Positions 44,651 to 54,076 of a stretch of 64,000 nt of DNA are shown one piece after another. The notes under the pieces were generated by a model. That model was not told where the DNA came from, made no database searches, and was given only the letters and a program-made list of their open reading frames with translations. Position numbers and translations under genes: made by a program. The stretch is from Prevotella sp. (lineage in GTDB: Bacteria > Bacteroidota > Bacteroidia > Bacteroidales > Bacteroidaceae). Location of the stretch: positions 1 to 64,000 of the forward strand of contig JAFUFD010000088.1 in NCBI GenBank assembly GCA_017470055.1, read 5' to 3'. How positions within the stretch are numbered: the stretch's first letter is position 1; every line of letters starts with the position of its first letter.

Positions 44651-46555
44651 TTAGGGAATCATCAGATAGCCGTCCTGTTGTACGATATACTCCTCATGTA
44701 AGAGGTAGGTGAGGGCAGCGTCTATTTCCTCATTAGGTTGTTGTAGACGCAGGAGTTCCGTGACGTGGTGACGCTGGCGGTCGGATAGTAAGGTGAGGAT
44801 TTGCTGTTGTGCCTGTTTGGTATCATGAGGGTGGTTGGACTGGCAGACATCACACTGTCCACAGTCCTTGGTGCCTTTCTCCCCAAAATACTCCAATAAC
44901 TGGCGACTGCGACACTTGCCATCGTTCTTGGCATAACGTAGCATCGCCTCGATGCGTTGGCGGTATTGTGCCAACCGTTCAGCATAGACGGCAGGGGGTA
45001 GTGATACGTGCTCGCTGTCCTCCCGTCGCTGCATATAACGGATATACGGCACTTGTTTGCGAGGGATGAAATGGATGATGTGCTTCATGGAGAGCACCTT
45101 CAGCACTTGGTATGCGTCATTCGGTTTCATGCCACATTGCTGGGCTATCAGGCTCTCGTCAATAAAGCCGTAATCGGCAAACAATCCCCCATAGTTGCGG
45201 AGCAAGGCGATGATGACACGCTCCTCGTCGGGAGAGTCACCACGCAGGCGATACAGGTCGTCACGCCCCACCAGGAATTTTACACGAGCCTGGTTGTCCT
45301 GCTCCTCCGTGTACTCGATATAGCCTGCCCGTTGCAGAATCTGCAAAGCGGAGTGTACACGGATGGGGAAGTGGTTGAACTTATGGCAGAAATCATCAAT
45401 GTTAAACTCTCGTGACACGCCATAGCCGTCGCCAGTGGCTATCTGGTAATAGTAGGCAAGATGGTCGTACACCTTGCGGATATAGTCTTTCTCGGGGAAG
45501 GTATCGCTGATGCGCTTGTTGAGTTTCGGCTCGTCAGCAGCGTTATATAATAGGATCGCGCGTGAAGGTTGTCCGTCACGCCCCGCGCGACCAGCCTCCT
45601 GGAAGTACGCCTCGATGGAGTCGGGACAGTCGTAATGGGCAACAATACGCACGTCGGGCTTGTCGATACCCATGCCAAAGGCATTCGTGGCAACCATGAT
45701 ACGCACACGGTCGTGCTGCCAGTCACGCTGTCGCTGGTCTTTCTGAGCATGGTCGAGACCTGCGTGATAGAAGGTGGCGCTGAGTCCTGCGTCCGTCAAC
45801 AACTCGGCAATCTCACGGGCATGGCGACGGCTGCGGACATAGACGATGGCTGCCCCTTGCTCTCCTTCCAACAGTCGAATCAACTCCGTCCGCTTGTCCA
45901 TCGCATGGTGGACGAGGTAAGTCAGGTTCTTCCGCTCGAACGACATGCGGAAAATGTGGAATGGGTGTTGGGTGTCAGCCTTTGGGCAGTGGGTGAGTTT
46001 GGCGCAAATGTCCTCCACGACTTTGGGAGTCGCTGTTGCCGTGAGGGCAAGGATGGGGACATCAGGGCAGATACGGCGGATGTCCGCAATCTGGAGATAG
46101 GAAGGACGGAAGTCATAGCCCCATTGAGAGATACAGTGTGCCTCGTCCACCGTGATGAAACTCACCTGCATGTGTCGGAGTTTCGTCTGGAACAGTTCAC
46201 TGCCCAGTCGCTCTGGTGAGACATACAGGAGTTTAGTGTTTCCTAAGATACAATTCTCTAACACTCGTAGAATGTCATCCCGTTGCATACCGCTATAGAC
46301 CGCAGCCGCCATGATGCCCCGTTGGCGTAGGTGGTGTACCTGGTCTTTCATCAAGGCGATGAGTGGGGTGATGACGACACATACTCCCTCCATGGCAAGG
46401 GCAGGAACCTGAAAGGTAATGGATTTGCCACCACCCGTCGGCATCAGTCCGAGGGTGTCATGACCAGCACCGATAGACTCGATGATTTCCCGTTGGATAC
46501 CACGGAAGTCATCGTAGCCCCAGTACTGCTTAAGAATTTGCTGATAGTTGCTCAT
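44651..46555 (-). CDS. recQ: ATP-dependent DNA helicase RecQ
   Basis: 3'-5' DNA helicase of recombination and repair. It is 634 aa. Walker A is in LMPTGGGKSITFQVPA, the DEAH box in VDEAHCISQWGYDFRPSY, motif III in LALTATATPKV, and motif VI in QEAGRAGRDGQPSRAIL. The RQC zinc site shows C-x..-C-x2-C in CRSRQLLEYFGE and KDCGQCDVCQSN. The C-terminus resembles a winged helix (EEIDAALTYLLHEEYIVQQDG) rather than a standard HRDC. Its start overlaps the end of recJ by 26 bp, suggesting coupled translation. Confidence 0.95.
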   Translation of the reverse strand: MSNYQQILKQYWGYDDFRGIQREIIESIGAGHDTLGLMPTGGGKSITFQVPALAMEGVCVVITPLIALMKDQVHHLRQRGIMAAAVYSGMQRDDILRVLENCILGNTKLLYVSPERLGSELFQTKLRHMQVSFITVDEAHCISQWGYDFRPSYLQIADIRRICPDVPILALTATATPKVVEDICAKLTHCPKADTQHPFHIFRMSFERKNLTYLVHHAMDKRTELIRLLEGEQGAAIVYVRSRRHAREIAELLTDAGLSATFYHAGLDHAQKDQRQRDWQHDRVRIMVATNAFGMGIDKPDVRIVAHYDCPDSIEAYFQEAGRAGRDGQPSRAILLYNAADEPKLNKRISDTFPEKDYIRKVYDHLAYYYQIATGDGYGVSREFNIDDFCHKFNHFPIRVHSALQILQRAGYIEYTEEQDNQARVKFLVGRDDLYRLRGDSPDEERVIIALLRNYGGLFADYGFIDESLIAQQCGMKPNDAYQVLKVLSMKHIIHFIPRKQVPYIRYMQRREDSEHVSLPPAVYAERLAQYRQRIEAMLRYAKNDGKCRSRQLLEYFGEKGTKDCGQCDVCQSNHPHDTKQAQQQILTLLSDRQRHHVTELLRLQQPNEEIDAALTYLLHEEYIVQQDGYLMIP

Positions 46556-48272
46556 CTTCCGAAGGTCGGATATCCTCTATCTGCAACTGTACCTCCCCAC
46601 GCTTGTAGGTGTTCTCCTCGATGGTGTAGACGATATCGAAGGAGTGCTTCGACTTGATATAACGTGCCTCGGCGCTCTGTCCAAAAGCGATACCGTTCAT
46701 GACGACAGCCGATTTCGAGTCAACGAGTTCCAGTTTGATATGCTCCTGATGCTTACCTACCACTTTCGAGGTGCCATAGTCATATACATTACGGGTCAGG
46801 AACAATGGCTTTGGATTGTCAGGACCATGAGGAGCCAGCCGGCGCAATTCGTTGTGCAGTTTCTTGGAAATATCCTTGAAGTCGACCATCTCGTCGATCT
46901 CTAAGGTCGGCAGGGTCTGCTCGGGAAGGATATGCCAGCTGACATACTCTTGGAAGCGGCGGCGGAACTCGGGGATATTCTCCTGTCTTAGCGTCAGTCC
47001 AACAGCATAGGTATGTCCTCCGAAGTTCTCCAACAAGTCACGGCAACTCTTAATGGCATCATAGATGTCAAAGCCTGCCACGCTGCGTGCAGAGCCAGAG
47101 GCAATGCCGTCGATGATTGTCAGGACAACGGTAGGGCGGAAATAGAGTTCCGTCAGGCGGGAGGCGACAATGCCCACCACGCCTTTCTTCCATCCTTCAT
47201 CATAGAGCACGATAGACTGCATATGCTGCTGACTCTCCAGACGAGCCACAATGTCGTTAGCCTCCTTGGTCATCTCCTTGTCGACATCCTTGCGCTGCTC
47301 GTTATACTCATTGATGCGGTTCGCCTCAGTGAGTGCCTTTTGCAAGTCTTTCTCCACTAACAGTTCTACAGCCTCCTTGCCATTCTGCATACGTCCGCTG
47401 GCATTGATGCGGGGACCAATCTTAAAGACGATATCACTCATTGTCAACTCACGACCAGTGAGTCCGCAGATATCGATAATCGCCTTCAGTCCTATAGATG
47501 CGCTCTGGTTCAGTTGCTTCAGTCCGTGGAACGCAAGGATGCGGTTCTCGCCCGTCACAGGGACGAGGTCGGCGGCGATGCTGACGGCACAAAGGTCGAG
47601 TAGGGGAATCAGACGGGCAAAGGGAATGCCGTTGTTCTTGGCAAATGCCTGCATCAACTTAAAGCCCACGCCACATCCGCACAGGTCTTTGAAAGGATAG
47701 GTAGAGTCCTTACGCTTAGGATTCAGGATGGCAACGGCTGGTGGCATCACCTCGTCCGGCACATGGTGGTCGCAGATGATGAAGTCGATGCCCTGCTCCT
47801 TCGCATAGGTAATCTCCTCGATAGCCTTGATACCGCAATCGAGGACAATAATCAGTTTTACACCAGTTTCCTTCGCATAGTCTATTCCCTTGATGCTGAC
47901 ACCATACCCCTCTTCCTCACGGTTGGGGATATAGTACTCAATATTGGAATAGAACTGCTGCAGGAACTTGTATACCAGTGCCACCGCTGTACACCCATCG
48001 ACATCATAGTCGCCATATACCATGATACGCTCCTTGCGTCCCATTGCGTCATTCAGACGGTCGACGGCCACGTCCATGTCGTTCATCAGGAAAGGGTCGA
48101 TGAGTTCGTTCATCATCGGTCTGAAGAACCGTTTCGCCGCACTCTCCGTTTTGATGCCTCGCTGGATGAGCAGGTCGGCAACGATTGGGCTCATTCCAAT
48201 CTTCTCCGCCAGTTCTTTAGCCGCTTGCTGTCTTTCGGGTGTAGGTGGTTCGTAATTCCATTGATAGTGCAT
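46530..48272 (-). CDS. recJ: Single-stranded-DNA-specific exonuclease RecJ
   Basis: 5'-3' single-strand exonuclease that works with RecQ in gap and fork processing. It is 580 aa. The DHH-family motifs are MVYGDYDVDGCTAVAL (motif I), LDCGIKA, ICDHHVPDE (DHH), and C-terminal DHHA1-like FGGHTYAVGLTL. It lies directly after the peptidase gene (start adjoining its stop) and overlaps recQ, so recJ and recQ form a functional pair in one operon. Confidence 0.95.
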   Translation of the reverse strand: MHYQWNYEPPTPERQQAAKELAEKIGMSPIVADLLIQRGIKTESAAKRFFRPMMNELIDPFLMNDMDVAVDRLNDAMGRKERIMVYGDYDVDGCTAVALVYKFLQQFYSNIEYYIPNREEEGYGVSIKGIDYAKETGVKLIIVLDCGIKAIEEITYAKEQGIDFIICDHHVPDEVMPPAVAILNPKRKDSTYPFKDLCGCGVGFKLMQAFAKNNGIPFARLIPLLDLCAVSIAADLVPVTGENRILAFHGLKQLNQSASIGLKAIIDICGLTGRELTMSDIVFKIGPRINASGRMQNGKEAVELLVEKDLQKALTEANRINEYNEQRKDVDKEMTKEANDIVARLESQQHMQSIVLYDEGWKKGVVGIVASRLTELYFRPTVVLTIIDGIASGSARSVAGFDIYDAIKSCRDLLENFGGHTYAVGLTLRQENIPEFRRRFQEYVSWHILPEQTLPTLEIDEMVDFKDISKKLHNELRRLAPHGPDNPKPLFLTRNVYDYGTSKVVGKHQEHIKLELVDSKSAVVMNGIAFGQSAEARYIKSKHSFDIVYTIEENTYKRGEVQLQIEDIRPSEDEQLSANS

Positions 48273-49475
48273 TTATAGTCCGAGTTTCTTGCGGATATTC
48301 TTGGGAATCGCATTCTTATTGACGGTATAGTCCATGGTGTTGGCGGCGATGAAGGTCTTGGTCATATACCAGATACCTTTGTAGTCGCCACTCTCACCCC
48401 ATGAGTTCTTCACCATATAATACTCTTTGCCGTTCTGGTCCTTGGCGATACCGTAGATCAGCATGCCGTGGTCGTCGGTCAACTCCCAGTTGTCGTAACG
48501 CTCCTGGCGCTGCTCCTGTGTGGGAATGATCTCTGGGACGGTGCAACCGAGTGAGTCGATGAGGTCACGCTTTTTGGCGGCAGAGAGTTTCAGCCAGCGA
48601 GCCATGTCAGAGCCCTGCAGACTCTCCGTCTTCTTGGTGTCGATAGCATAGGCGAGTCCCTTGCGGGTGAAGCCATCCTCAGAGACATCACCACCCCATG
48701 CTACGGTATAGCCCTGCATGATGGCATTGTCGATAATCTGCATCATCTCGTCCATCGGCACATTATAACTGAGCGGGTTACGCCAGTTGTCCTGTACCTC
48801 AACAGCGAAAGCGGTATAGAAGGGATGGTGGGTATAACTGGTGATGCTTACATAGTCGTTCCAGTCAAGACCCAGACTTTCGGCGAAGGTCTTCGGGGTA
48901 TAGGTCTTGCCCTCATAGGTGAAGGTCTCCGGGCACTTGCCGAGATAGGCGTCGAGGATGCCCTGCAGACCGACTTTCCACTGGGGAGATATCTTCTTTG
49001 CCTTGTTCTTTGCCACTGCGTCCACGTATGGCTCCAACAGGGAGAAGAACTCATTGAAGTTGTTGAGGGAGTCGCCATACAGAGAACCAGGGAAAGGCAT
49101 AGCGTCCTCAGGACAGATACCATAGTTCTGCAGTACGTAATGCACATCGTAAGCGGAGCCTCCCTGTGCAAACTGGCAGTCACCATGCAGACGTACCACC
49201 TGAACGGCACGGTCCATATAAGTCTTGTTAGCCACGAAACTCTCGCAGAGGTCATACGTCTTACCTGTCTTCTTCAGAATCTCAGCCTCGAAATAGGAGA
49301 GGGTAGAGTAGTCCCAGCACGTCCCAGAGCGGTTTTGGTCCTTGATAGAGGTGATAGGGTTCTCCTTCACAACCGTGAACACGGGCTTGTTCTTGTTTTC
49401 GGAGTCTTTCTTATCCTCCGCTTGTGCGCCTACTGCCACAAAGGCAAGCAGGGCAAGGGTTAAAATCTTTCTCAT
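48273..49475 (-). CDS. Secreted C1-family (bleomycin hydrolase-like) peptidase
   Basis: 400 aa with signal peptide MRKILTLALLAFVAVGAQAE. The papain-fold triad is visible: Cys in RSGTCWDYSTLSYFE, His in DDHGMLIYGIAKDQNG, Asn in MVKNSWGESGDYKG. It matches the PepC/bleomycin hydrolase group, but the signal peptide places it in the periplasm or outside. It follows an aminopeptidase-P-like gene by 14 bp, making a peptide-degradation pair, and runs straight into recJ. Confidence 0.92.
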   Translation of the reverse strand: MRKILTLALLAFVAVGAQAEDKKDSENKNKPVFTVVKENPITSIKDQNRSGTCWDYSTLSYFEAEILKKTGKTYDLCESFVANKTYMDRAVQVVRLHGDCQFAQGGSAYDVHYVLQNYGICPEDAMPFPGSLYGDSLNNFNEFFSLLEPYVDAVAKNKAKKISPQWKVGLQGILDAYLGKCPETFTYEGKTYTPKTFAESLGLDWNDYVSITSYTHHPFYTAFAVEVQDNWRNPLSYNVPMDEMMQIIDNAIMQGYTVAWGGDVSEDGFTRKGLAYAIDTKKTESLQGSDMARWLKLSAAKKRDLIDSLGCTVPEIIPTQEQRQERYDNWELTDDHGMLIYGIAKDQNGKEYYMVKNSWGESGDYKGIWYMTKTFIAANTMDYTVNKNAIPKNIRKKLGL

Positions 49476-49489
49476 TGTCTTTTTTATTT

Positions 49490-50887
49490 TTAATTATTAC
49501 TCATATATTCTTCCAGTTCGTGGGGATGGTACGGAATACGCTTCGTACCCAAGAAACGGCAACCGTCCTTCGTAATCAGCACGTCATCCTCGATACGGAT
49601 ACCGCCAAAGTCCTTGTAGGTCTCTAACTTGTCGAAGTCCAGGAACTCCTTGCAATGTCCACTTGCCTTCCATTCATCGATGAGGGCAGGAATGAAATAG
49701 ATGCCTGGCTCGTCGGTGACCACAAAGCCCTCCTTTAGTCGGCGCCCCATGCGCAGACAATTGGTGCCAAACTGCTCAAGGTTAGGACGGGTCTCCTCAT
49801 CGAAGCCCACATAGATTTGTCCGAGACCTTCCATGTCGTGAACATCCATTCCCATCATGTGTCCTAATCCGTGGGGCAGGAACATCGCATGGGCTCCAGC
49901 ACGTACAGCCTCGTCGGTATCGCCCTTTATGAGTCCAAGTTCTTTCAGCCTCTCCGTCATCATGCGGCATACGGCAAAATGCACGTCCATATACTTCACA
50001 CCGGGTTTCGCCACCTCTAATACATAGTCATGGCATGCCTCTACGATAGAATAGATCTCCAGTTGACGCTGGTCGAACTTACCGTTGACAGGCATCGTAC
50101 GGGTATGGTCGCTGCAATAGTCGTCCAACTCACAGCCTGCGTCACAGAGGGCAAGGCGACCAGCCTCCAGTTTTGCGTCCGAGGGATTGCCATGCATGAT
50201 CTCACCATGCTGTGAGAAGATGGTGGCGAAACTCGTGCCGCTTGCCAGTGAACGGGCAATACCGTCTACCTGTCCGCCAATGAAGCGTTCTGTCACTCCT
50301 GGTTTGATAAGGAGTTGGGCGGTGGTGTGCATGGCATAGCCAATATCACAGGCACGGTCAATAGCGGCTATCTCCTGTGGTTCCTTTGTGGCTCGCATCT
50401 TCACGACGGCATGTATCAGTTTGAGTGATGCCGCCTCCTTTTGCTTTGCAGGATGGATGCCTAACAGGTCCATGATTTGTATCTTGGTGTCATGGCGATA
50501 GGGAGGCAGGAAATGGATGGTCCTTTGTGTCGCAATGGCATTATGGCATACGGAGGTAAGGGCTTCCATTGGCGCTGTCTTCGTGATGCCTACCTCAGCG
50601 GCAAGGTCTGCGACAGACGGGGTAAATCCCATCCATACGATATCCTCTACGTCGATATCATCTCCAAAGAGTGTCTCTTTGTCGTTGTCAATATCAATGA
50701 CTCCCACCAGTCCGTCACGGTGTTGTCCGAAATAATATAGGAACGACGAGTCCTGACGCATAGGGGCATAACTATTGGCTGGATAGTTGCATGGTGCCTC
50801 GTTATTACCAAAGAGCACGACGATGCCTTCACCTACCAGTTTCTTGAGTTCAGCACGACGCTGAATGTATGTATCTTTGCTAAACAT
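49490..50887 (-). CDS. Aminopeptidase P family Xaa-Pro aminopeptidase
   Basis: 465 aa, pita-bread metallopeptidase removing N-terminal residues before proline. The N-terminal creatinase-like domain is followed by the catalytic domain: metal ligands in LCDAGCELDDYCSDHTRTMP, LPHGLGHMMGMDVHD, VVTDEPGIYFIP, and GGIRIEDDVLIT. No signal peptide is seen. It is the first gene of a minus unit with the C1 peptidase, recJ and recQ. It is divergent from the patatin-like gene. Confidence 0.93.
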   Translation of the reverse strand: MFSKDTYIQRRAELKKLVGEGIVVLFGNNEAPCNYPANSYAPMRQDSSFLYYFGQHRDGLVGVIDIDNDKETLFGDDIDVEDIVWMGFTPSVADLAAEVGITKTAPMEALTSVCHNAIATQRTIHFLPPYRHDTKIQIMDLLGIHPAKQKEAASLKLIHAVVKMRATKEPQEIAAIDRACDIGYAMHTTAQLLIKPGVTERFIGGQVDGIARSLASGTSFATIFSQHGEIMHGNPSDAKLEAGRLALCDAGCELDDYCSDHTRTMPVNGKFDQRQLEIYSIVEACHDYVLEVAKPGVKYMDVHFAVCRMMTERLKELGLIKGDTDEAVRAGAHAMFLPHGLGHMMGMDVHDMEGLGQIYVGFDEETRPNLEQFGTNCLRMGRRLKEGFVVTDEPGIYFIPALIDEWKASGHCKEFLDFDKLETYKDFGGIRIEDDVLITKDGCRFLGTKRIPYHPHELEEYMSNN

Positions 50888-50924
50888 ATATCAATATTTC
50901 GGTTTGATTGTCCAAATAACCTTG

Positions 50925-50932
50925 CAAAGTTA
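50925..50932 (-). promoter_or_regulatory. -7 box of the Xaa-Pro aminopeptidase gene
   Basis: TAACTTTG on the minus strand, 38 bp before the start codon. The -33 region is not convincing. Confidence 0.5.
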
Positions 50933-50954
50933 CATATTATTTATGAAATTATAC

Positions 50955-50962
50955 TACCTTTG
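50955..50962 (+). promoter_or_regulatory. -7 box of the first patatin-like gene
   Basis: TACCTTTG, 20 bp before the start codon at 50982. No TTTG at 19-21 bp upstream. Confidence 0.45.
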
Positions 50963-50981
50963 CATCATAAAAAGCATTAAA

Positions 50982-51830
50982 ATGCAAATAACATCCAACA
51001 CAGGACTGGTTCTTGAGGGTGGAGGCATGCGTGGAGTCTTTACCTCTGGAGTACTTGATGCACTGATGAAGCATGAGGTGTATTTCCCTTATGTCGTCGC
51101 CGTATCGGCTGGTGCCTGCAATGGTTTGTCGTATATGAGCCACCAGCCCCGACGAGCCCGTTGGTCGAATATCGACATGCTGCAGAAATACGACTATATC
51201 TCATTGAGGAGTCTGATAGTCAATGGCAGCATCTTCGACCCTAATATCCTCTACGAGCGTTTCCCCAACGAGATAGTACCCTTCGACTATGATGCCTATG
51301 AGCGTAATCCTGCCGTGTTCGAGGCTGTAACGACGAATTGCAAGACAGGACGTGCCATGTATCTCTCAGAAAAACATGACCATCAGCGATTGACACAGAT
51401 TGTGAAGGCTTCGAGTTCGTTGCCTTTTGTAGCGCAAATTACTATGGTTGACGGTGTTCCGATGTTGGATGGTGGTATCGTTGACAGCATTCCTATTGTG
51501 CGTGCCATCGACACAGGACATCAGGAGAACGTGGTGGTGCTGACCCGCAATCGTGGTTATCGCTCCTCTGAGCCCGATGTTAAAATACCTAAGTTTATCT
51601 ATCGGAACTATCCCCGTCTGCGTGTGGCACTGAGTCGTCGGACGGAGGAATATAACAAACAACTCGACCTGATAGAGCGCATGGAGGACTGGGGCGAGAT
51701 TATCGTTATTCGCCCAGAGCGTCCCTTGGAGGTGGGGCGTATCTGTGAGGATGTGGAAAAACTGGAACGCCTCTACGAAGAGGGGTTCCAGTTAGGTGAG
51801 CGTTTTATTCTCTCAGAAGGTCTGGTCTGA
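50982..51830 (+). CDS. Patatin-like phospholipase, first copy
   Basis: 282 aa from the ATG at 50982 ([18 protein letters not shown]); a longer frame upstream would overlap the promoter. The oxyanion loop is GGGMRGVF and the catalytic Asp is in [11 protein letters not shown]. The nucleophile elbow reads AVSAGACNG, so the first Gly of GxSxG is Ala. It resembles YjjU-like cytoplasmic patatins acting on lipids. Its last 26 bp overlap the end of trmD on the other strand, and a paralogue lies on the far side of trmD. Confidence 0.9.
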   Translation: MQITSNTGLVLEGGGMRGVFTSGVLDALMKHEVYFPYVVAVSAGACNGLSYMSHQPRRARWSNIDMLQKYDYISLRSLIVNGSIFDPNILYERFPNEIVPFDYDAYERNPAVFEAVTTNCKTGRAMYLSEKHDHQRLTQIVKASSSLPFVAQITMVDGVPMLDGGIVDSIPIVRAIDTGHQENVVVLTRNRGYRSSEPDVKIPKFIYRNYPRLRVALSRRTEEYNKQLDLIERMEDWGEIIVIRPERPLEVGRICEDVEKLERLYEEGFQLGERFILSEGLV

Positions 51831-52482
51831 GCCGTTTTGTGCGTTCCATTGCCTGTTCTAATTCCCAGTTTCGTATTTTCGCCTCATTACCTGAGAGCAG
51901 TATCTCTGGTACCTTCCACCCCTTGTAATCGGCAGGGCGGGTGTAGATGGGAGCGGCGAGGAGATCGTCCTGAAAGCAATCGGACAATGCCGACTGCTCG
52001 TCACCAATGACACCAGGTACAACCCTGACGATGGCATCGGCTATCATTGCCGCTACTAACTCGCCTCCTGTCAACACAAAATCTCCAATTGATATCTCCT
52101 TGGTAATCAGATGCTCACGTACTCTTTGGTCAACTCCTTTATAATGTCCTGCGAGGATGATGAGGTTACCCTTTAGCGATAGTTCATTAGCCATGTGTTG
52201 GTCGAAGCGATCGCCGTCAGGTGAGGTGAAGATGACCTCGTCGTAGTCACGCTCTGCTTTTAGTGCCGTGATACAGCGGTCGATAGGCTCACACTGCATT
52301 ACCATACCTGCCGAGCCTCCATAGGGGTAGTCGTCTACACGTCGCCATTTGTCAAGGGTGTAGTCACGTAGATTGTGTAGCCGAATCTCGGCAAGTCCTT
52401 TCTTCTCGGCACGAGCCAGTATACTCTCATGAACAAAGCCCTCCAGCATTTCGGGCAATACAGTGATGATGTCTATTCTCAT
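51805..52482 (-). CDS. trmD: tRNA (guanine-N1)-methyltransferase
   Basis: Methylates G37 next to the anticodon, preventing frameshifts. It is 225 aa, of the SPOUT trefoil-knot class. It starts [16 protein letters not shown] and has the signature [23 protein letters not shown] and [15 protein letters not shown]. Only a 4-bp overlap separates it from the second patatin gene upstream, so they are co-transcribed. The usual partners rimM, rpsP and rplS are not here. Confidence 0.96.
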   Translation of the reverse strand: MRIDIITVLPEMLEGFVHESILARAEKKGLAEIRLHNLRDYTLDKWRRVDDYPYGGSAGMVMQCEPIDRCITALKAERDYDEVIFTSPDGDRFDQHMANELSLKGNLIILAGHYKGVDQRVREHLITKEISIGDFVLTGGELVAAMIADAIVRVVPGVIGDEQSALSDCFQDDLLAAPIYTRPADYKGWKVPEILLSGNEAKIRNWELEQAMERTKRLRPDLLRE

Positions 52483-53324
52483 TGGTAAAACTCCTTGATC
52501 TGTTCAATATAACGTTCGCCGACCGCTCGCCCTATCTCATAGACATGGCGCATCTCCTCTGGGTTGTGGGATATATGTCCGATGGGAATCTTCTCGTCAG
52601 GACGAATGACAAGGCAGCGTCCTTCCTCCTCTGCCTTTGCCACATATGCTAATTCTTGGTTGTACATGATATGCCGTTCTGCCATCGCCTTAATCATATT
52701 CGGGTATTTTCGCAGGGCGATACGCATAATGGGCATCAGTTTGTTAGGCTCCTTGACAAATCCTTTTGGTTGGGTGAGGATGACCACATTACGGTCATAG
52801 CCCAGTGACTCGAAATATTCTAAGGGAATGGAGTCGGCAACTCCACCATCTAACAGTTTCCTGCCTCCCAGTTCAATCACTTTCGAGGCAAGCGGCATCG
52901 AGGCAGAGGCACGTATCCACTCATAGGTGTCATAGTCGGCTTTCGTCAATGGTTGATACACCGCCTCTCCTGTCTCTACGTCCGTACATACCACGATAAA
53001 TTCCATAGGGTTCTGCTCGAAAGCGTCATCGTCGAAGATGTCATATTGCTTAGGTACGATGTGGTAACCGAACTCCGCATTGAAATAGTCTCCACTTTTG
53101 ATTAACGAGCACAGTCCACTATAGCGTGGATCTTTGGCAAAACGGGTGTTGTAGCGGATGGCACGACCTATCTGTCGTGACTTGATATTACAGCCAAAGG
53201 CGGCTCCTGCTGACACACCAATCAGACCATCGGGCTCCAATTGATGCTCCATCATTACATCCGTCACTCCTGCGGTCCATAAACCACGCATGGCACCGCC
53301 TTCTAACACCAGTCCTTTCCTCAT
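52479..53324 (-). CDS. Patatin-like phospholipase, second copy
   Basis: 281 aa with complete patatin motifs: [17 protein letters not shown] (GxSxG), and [14 protein letters not shown]. It is clearly paralogous to the protein encoded at 50982-51830 (shared [13 protein letters not shown]-type region, [26 protein letters not shown]). It is placed between a DUF4923 lipoprotein gene (6 bp) and trmD (4-bp overlap). No signal peptide is seen. Confidence 0.92.
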   Translation of the reverse strand: MRKGLVLEGGAMRGLWTAGVTDVMMEHQLEPDGLIGVSAGAAFGCNIKSRQIGRAIRYNTRFAKDPRYSGLCSLIKSGDYFNAEFGYHIVPKQYDIFDDDAFEQNPMEFIVVCTDVETGEAVYQPLTKADYDTYEWIRASASMPLASKVIELGGRKLLDGGVADSIPLEYFESLGYDRNVVILTQPKGFVKEPNKLMPIMRIALRKYPNMIKAMAERHIMYNQELAYVAKAEEEGRCLVIRPDEKIPIGHISHNPEEMRHVYEIGRAVGERYIEQIKEFYQ

Positions 53325-53330
53325 CTTTTG

Positions 53331-53945
53331 TTACTTCTTCATGTCGAAGCCGAGGCGAATGCCGTCATAATTCTTCGAGAGGTCGCCTACTTTCTGAACG
53401 GTATCATTACCACTCATGGCAGCAAGTACCTGAAGGACGTTAAGTAGTTTCTTCGACTCGAAGAGCAGGGCAATACCGCCATATTCACGTTTAGCGTAGC
53501 AGTTAATGGTGAGCAGAAGGGTTTTCATGGTGACCTTTGCCGTTGACTCCTCAAGAGTCCACGTGCCACTGAACGACTTGCCGGCAATAGAGGCGGTGAA
53601 CTTACCGTCCTCATTGAAGGTGACATAGGTGTTCTGGGCTGTCAGTCCTGTCTTGTCGAAATAGGGCTTCAACTCCTGTTCTATCTTGGTGGCTGCCACC
53701 TCACCGCCCGCCTTTGCCAGTAAGTTCTCGCTGGTAAAGGCACAGCCTGGGCCGTCGTACTTCCAAGTACCTACAAGTCCACGTTGAGTGACTTTATCAA
53801 GTCCGATAACGCTGGTGAAGGCATTGGCAATAGTGCCTCCGCTACCAAGGGTTTGCAACAAGGTTCCTGCTCCACATGATGTCACCACGATGCCTGCTGT
53901 GATAAGCAGGGCAGCGGCTACGAGGGTCGTTTTGATTCTTTTCAT
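53331..53945 (-). CDS. DUF4923-type lipoprotein
   Basis: 204 aa. The signal peptide ends in a lipobox-like TSCGAG (LLITAGIVVTSCGAG), so it is probably a lipoprotein. The body has a lipocalin/DUF4923-like pattern: LVGTWKYDGPGCAFTSENLL, NTYVTFNEDGKFTASIAGKSFSG, TWTLEESTAKV. The function is unknown; such proteins are envelope components in Bacteroidota. A full consensus promoter lies upstream, so it heads the lipoprotein-patatin-trmD operon. Confidence 0.85.
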   Translation of the reverse strand: MKRIKTTLVAAALLITAGIVVTSCGAGTLLQTLGSGGTIANAFTSVIGLDKVTQRGLVGTWKYDGPGCAFTSENLLAKAGGEVAATKIEQELKPYFDKTGLTAQNTYVTFNEDGKFTASIAGKSFSGTWTLEESTAKVTMKTLLLTINCYAKREYGGIALLFESKKLLNVLQVLAAMSGNDTVQKVGDLSKNYDGIRLGFDMKK

Positions 53946-53992
53946 AATCGTTTGTTTATATATAATATGTATAATATGTCAAAGTTATCCTG

Positions 53993-54023
53993 CAAAGATA
54001 CGTATTTCTTTTGAAATGACAAA
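53993..54023 (-). promoter_or_regulatory. Promoter of the DUF4923-patatin-trmD operon
   Basis: On the minus strand TTTG (54023-54020), 19 bp, TATCTTTG (54000-53993). A second -7-like TAACTTTG lies at 53987-53980. Confidence 0.8.
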
Positions 54024-54040
54024 AATTATTGTTACCTTTG
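54010..54040 (+). promoter_or_regulatory. Promoter of the ABC transporter genes
   Basis: TTTG (54010-54013), 19 bp, TACCTTTG (54033-54040), 36 bp before the start. It overlaps the divergent promoter on the minus strand, so the two may compete. Confidence 0.82.
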
Positions 54041-54076
54041 TGCCGACATACGGTTATAAGTCATAAATAATGTGAG

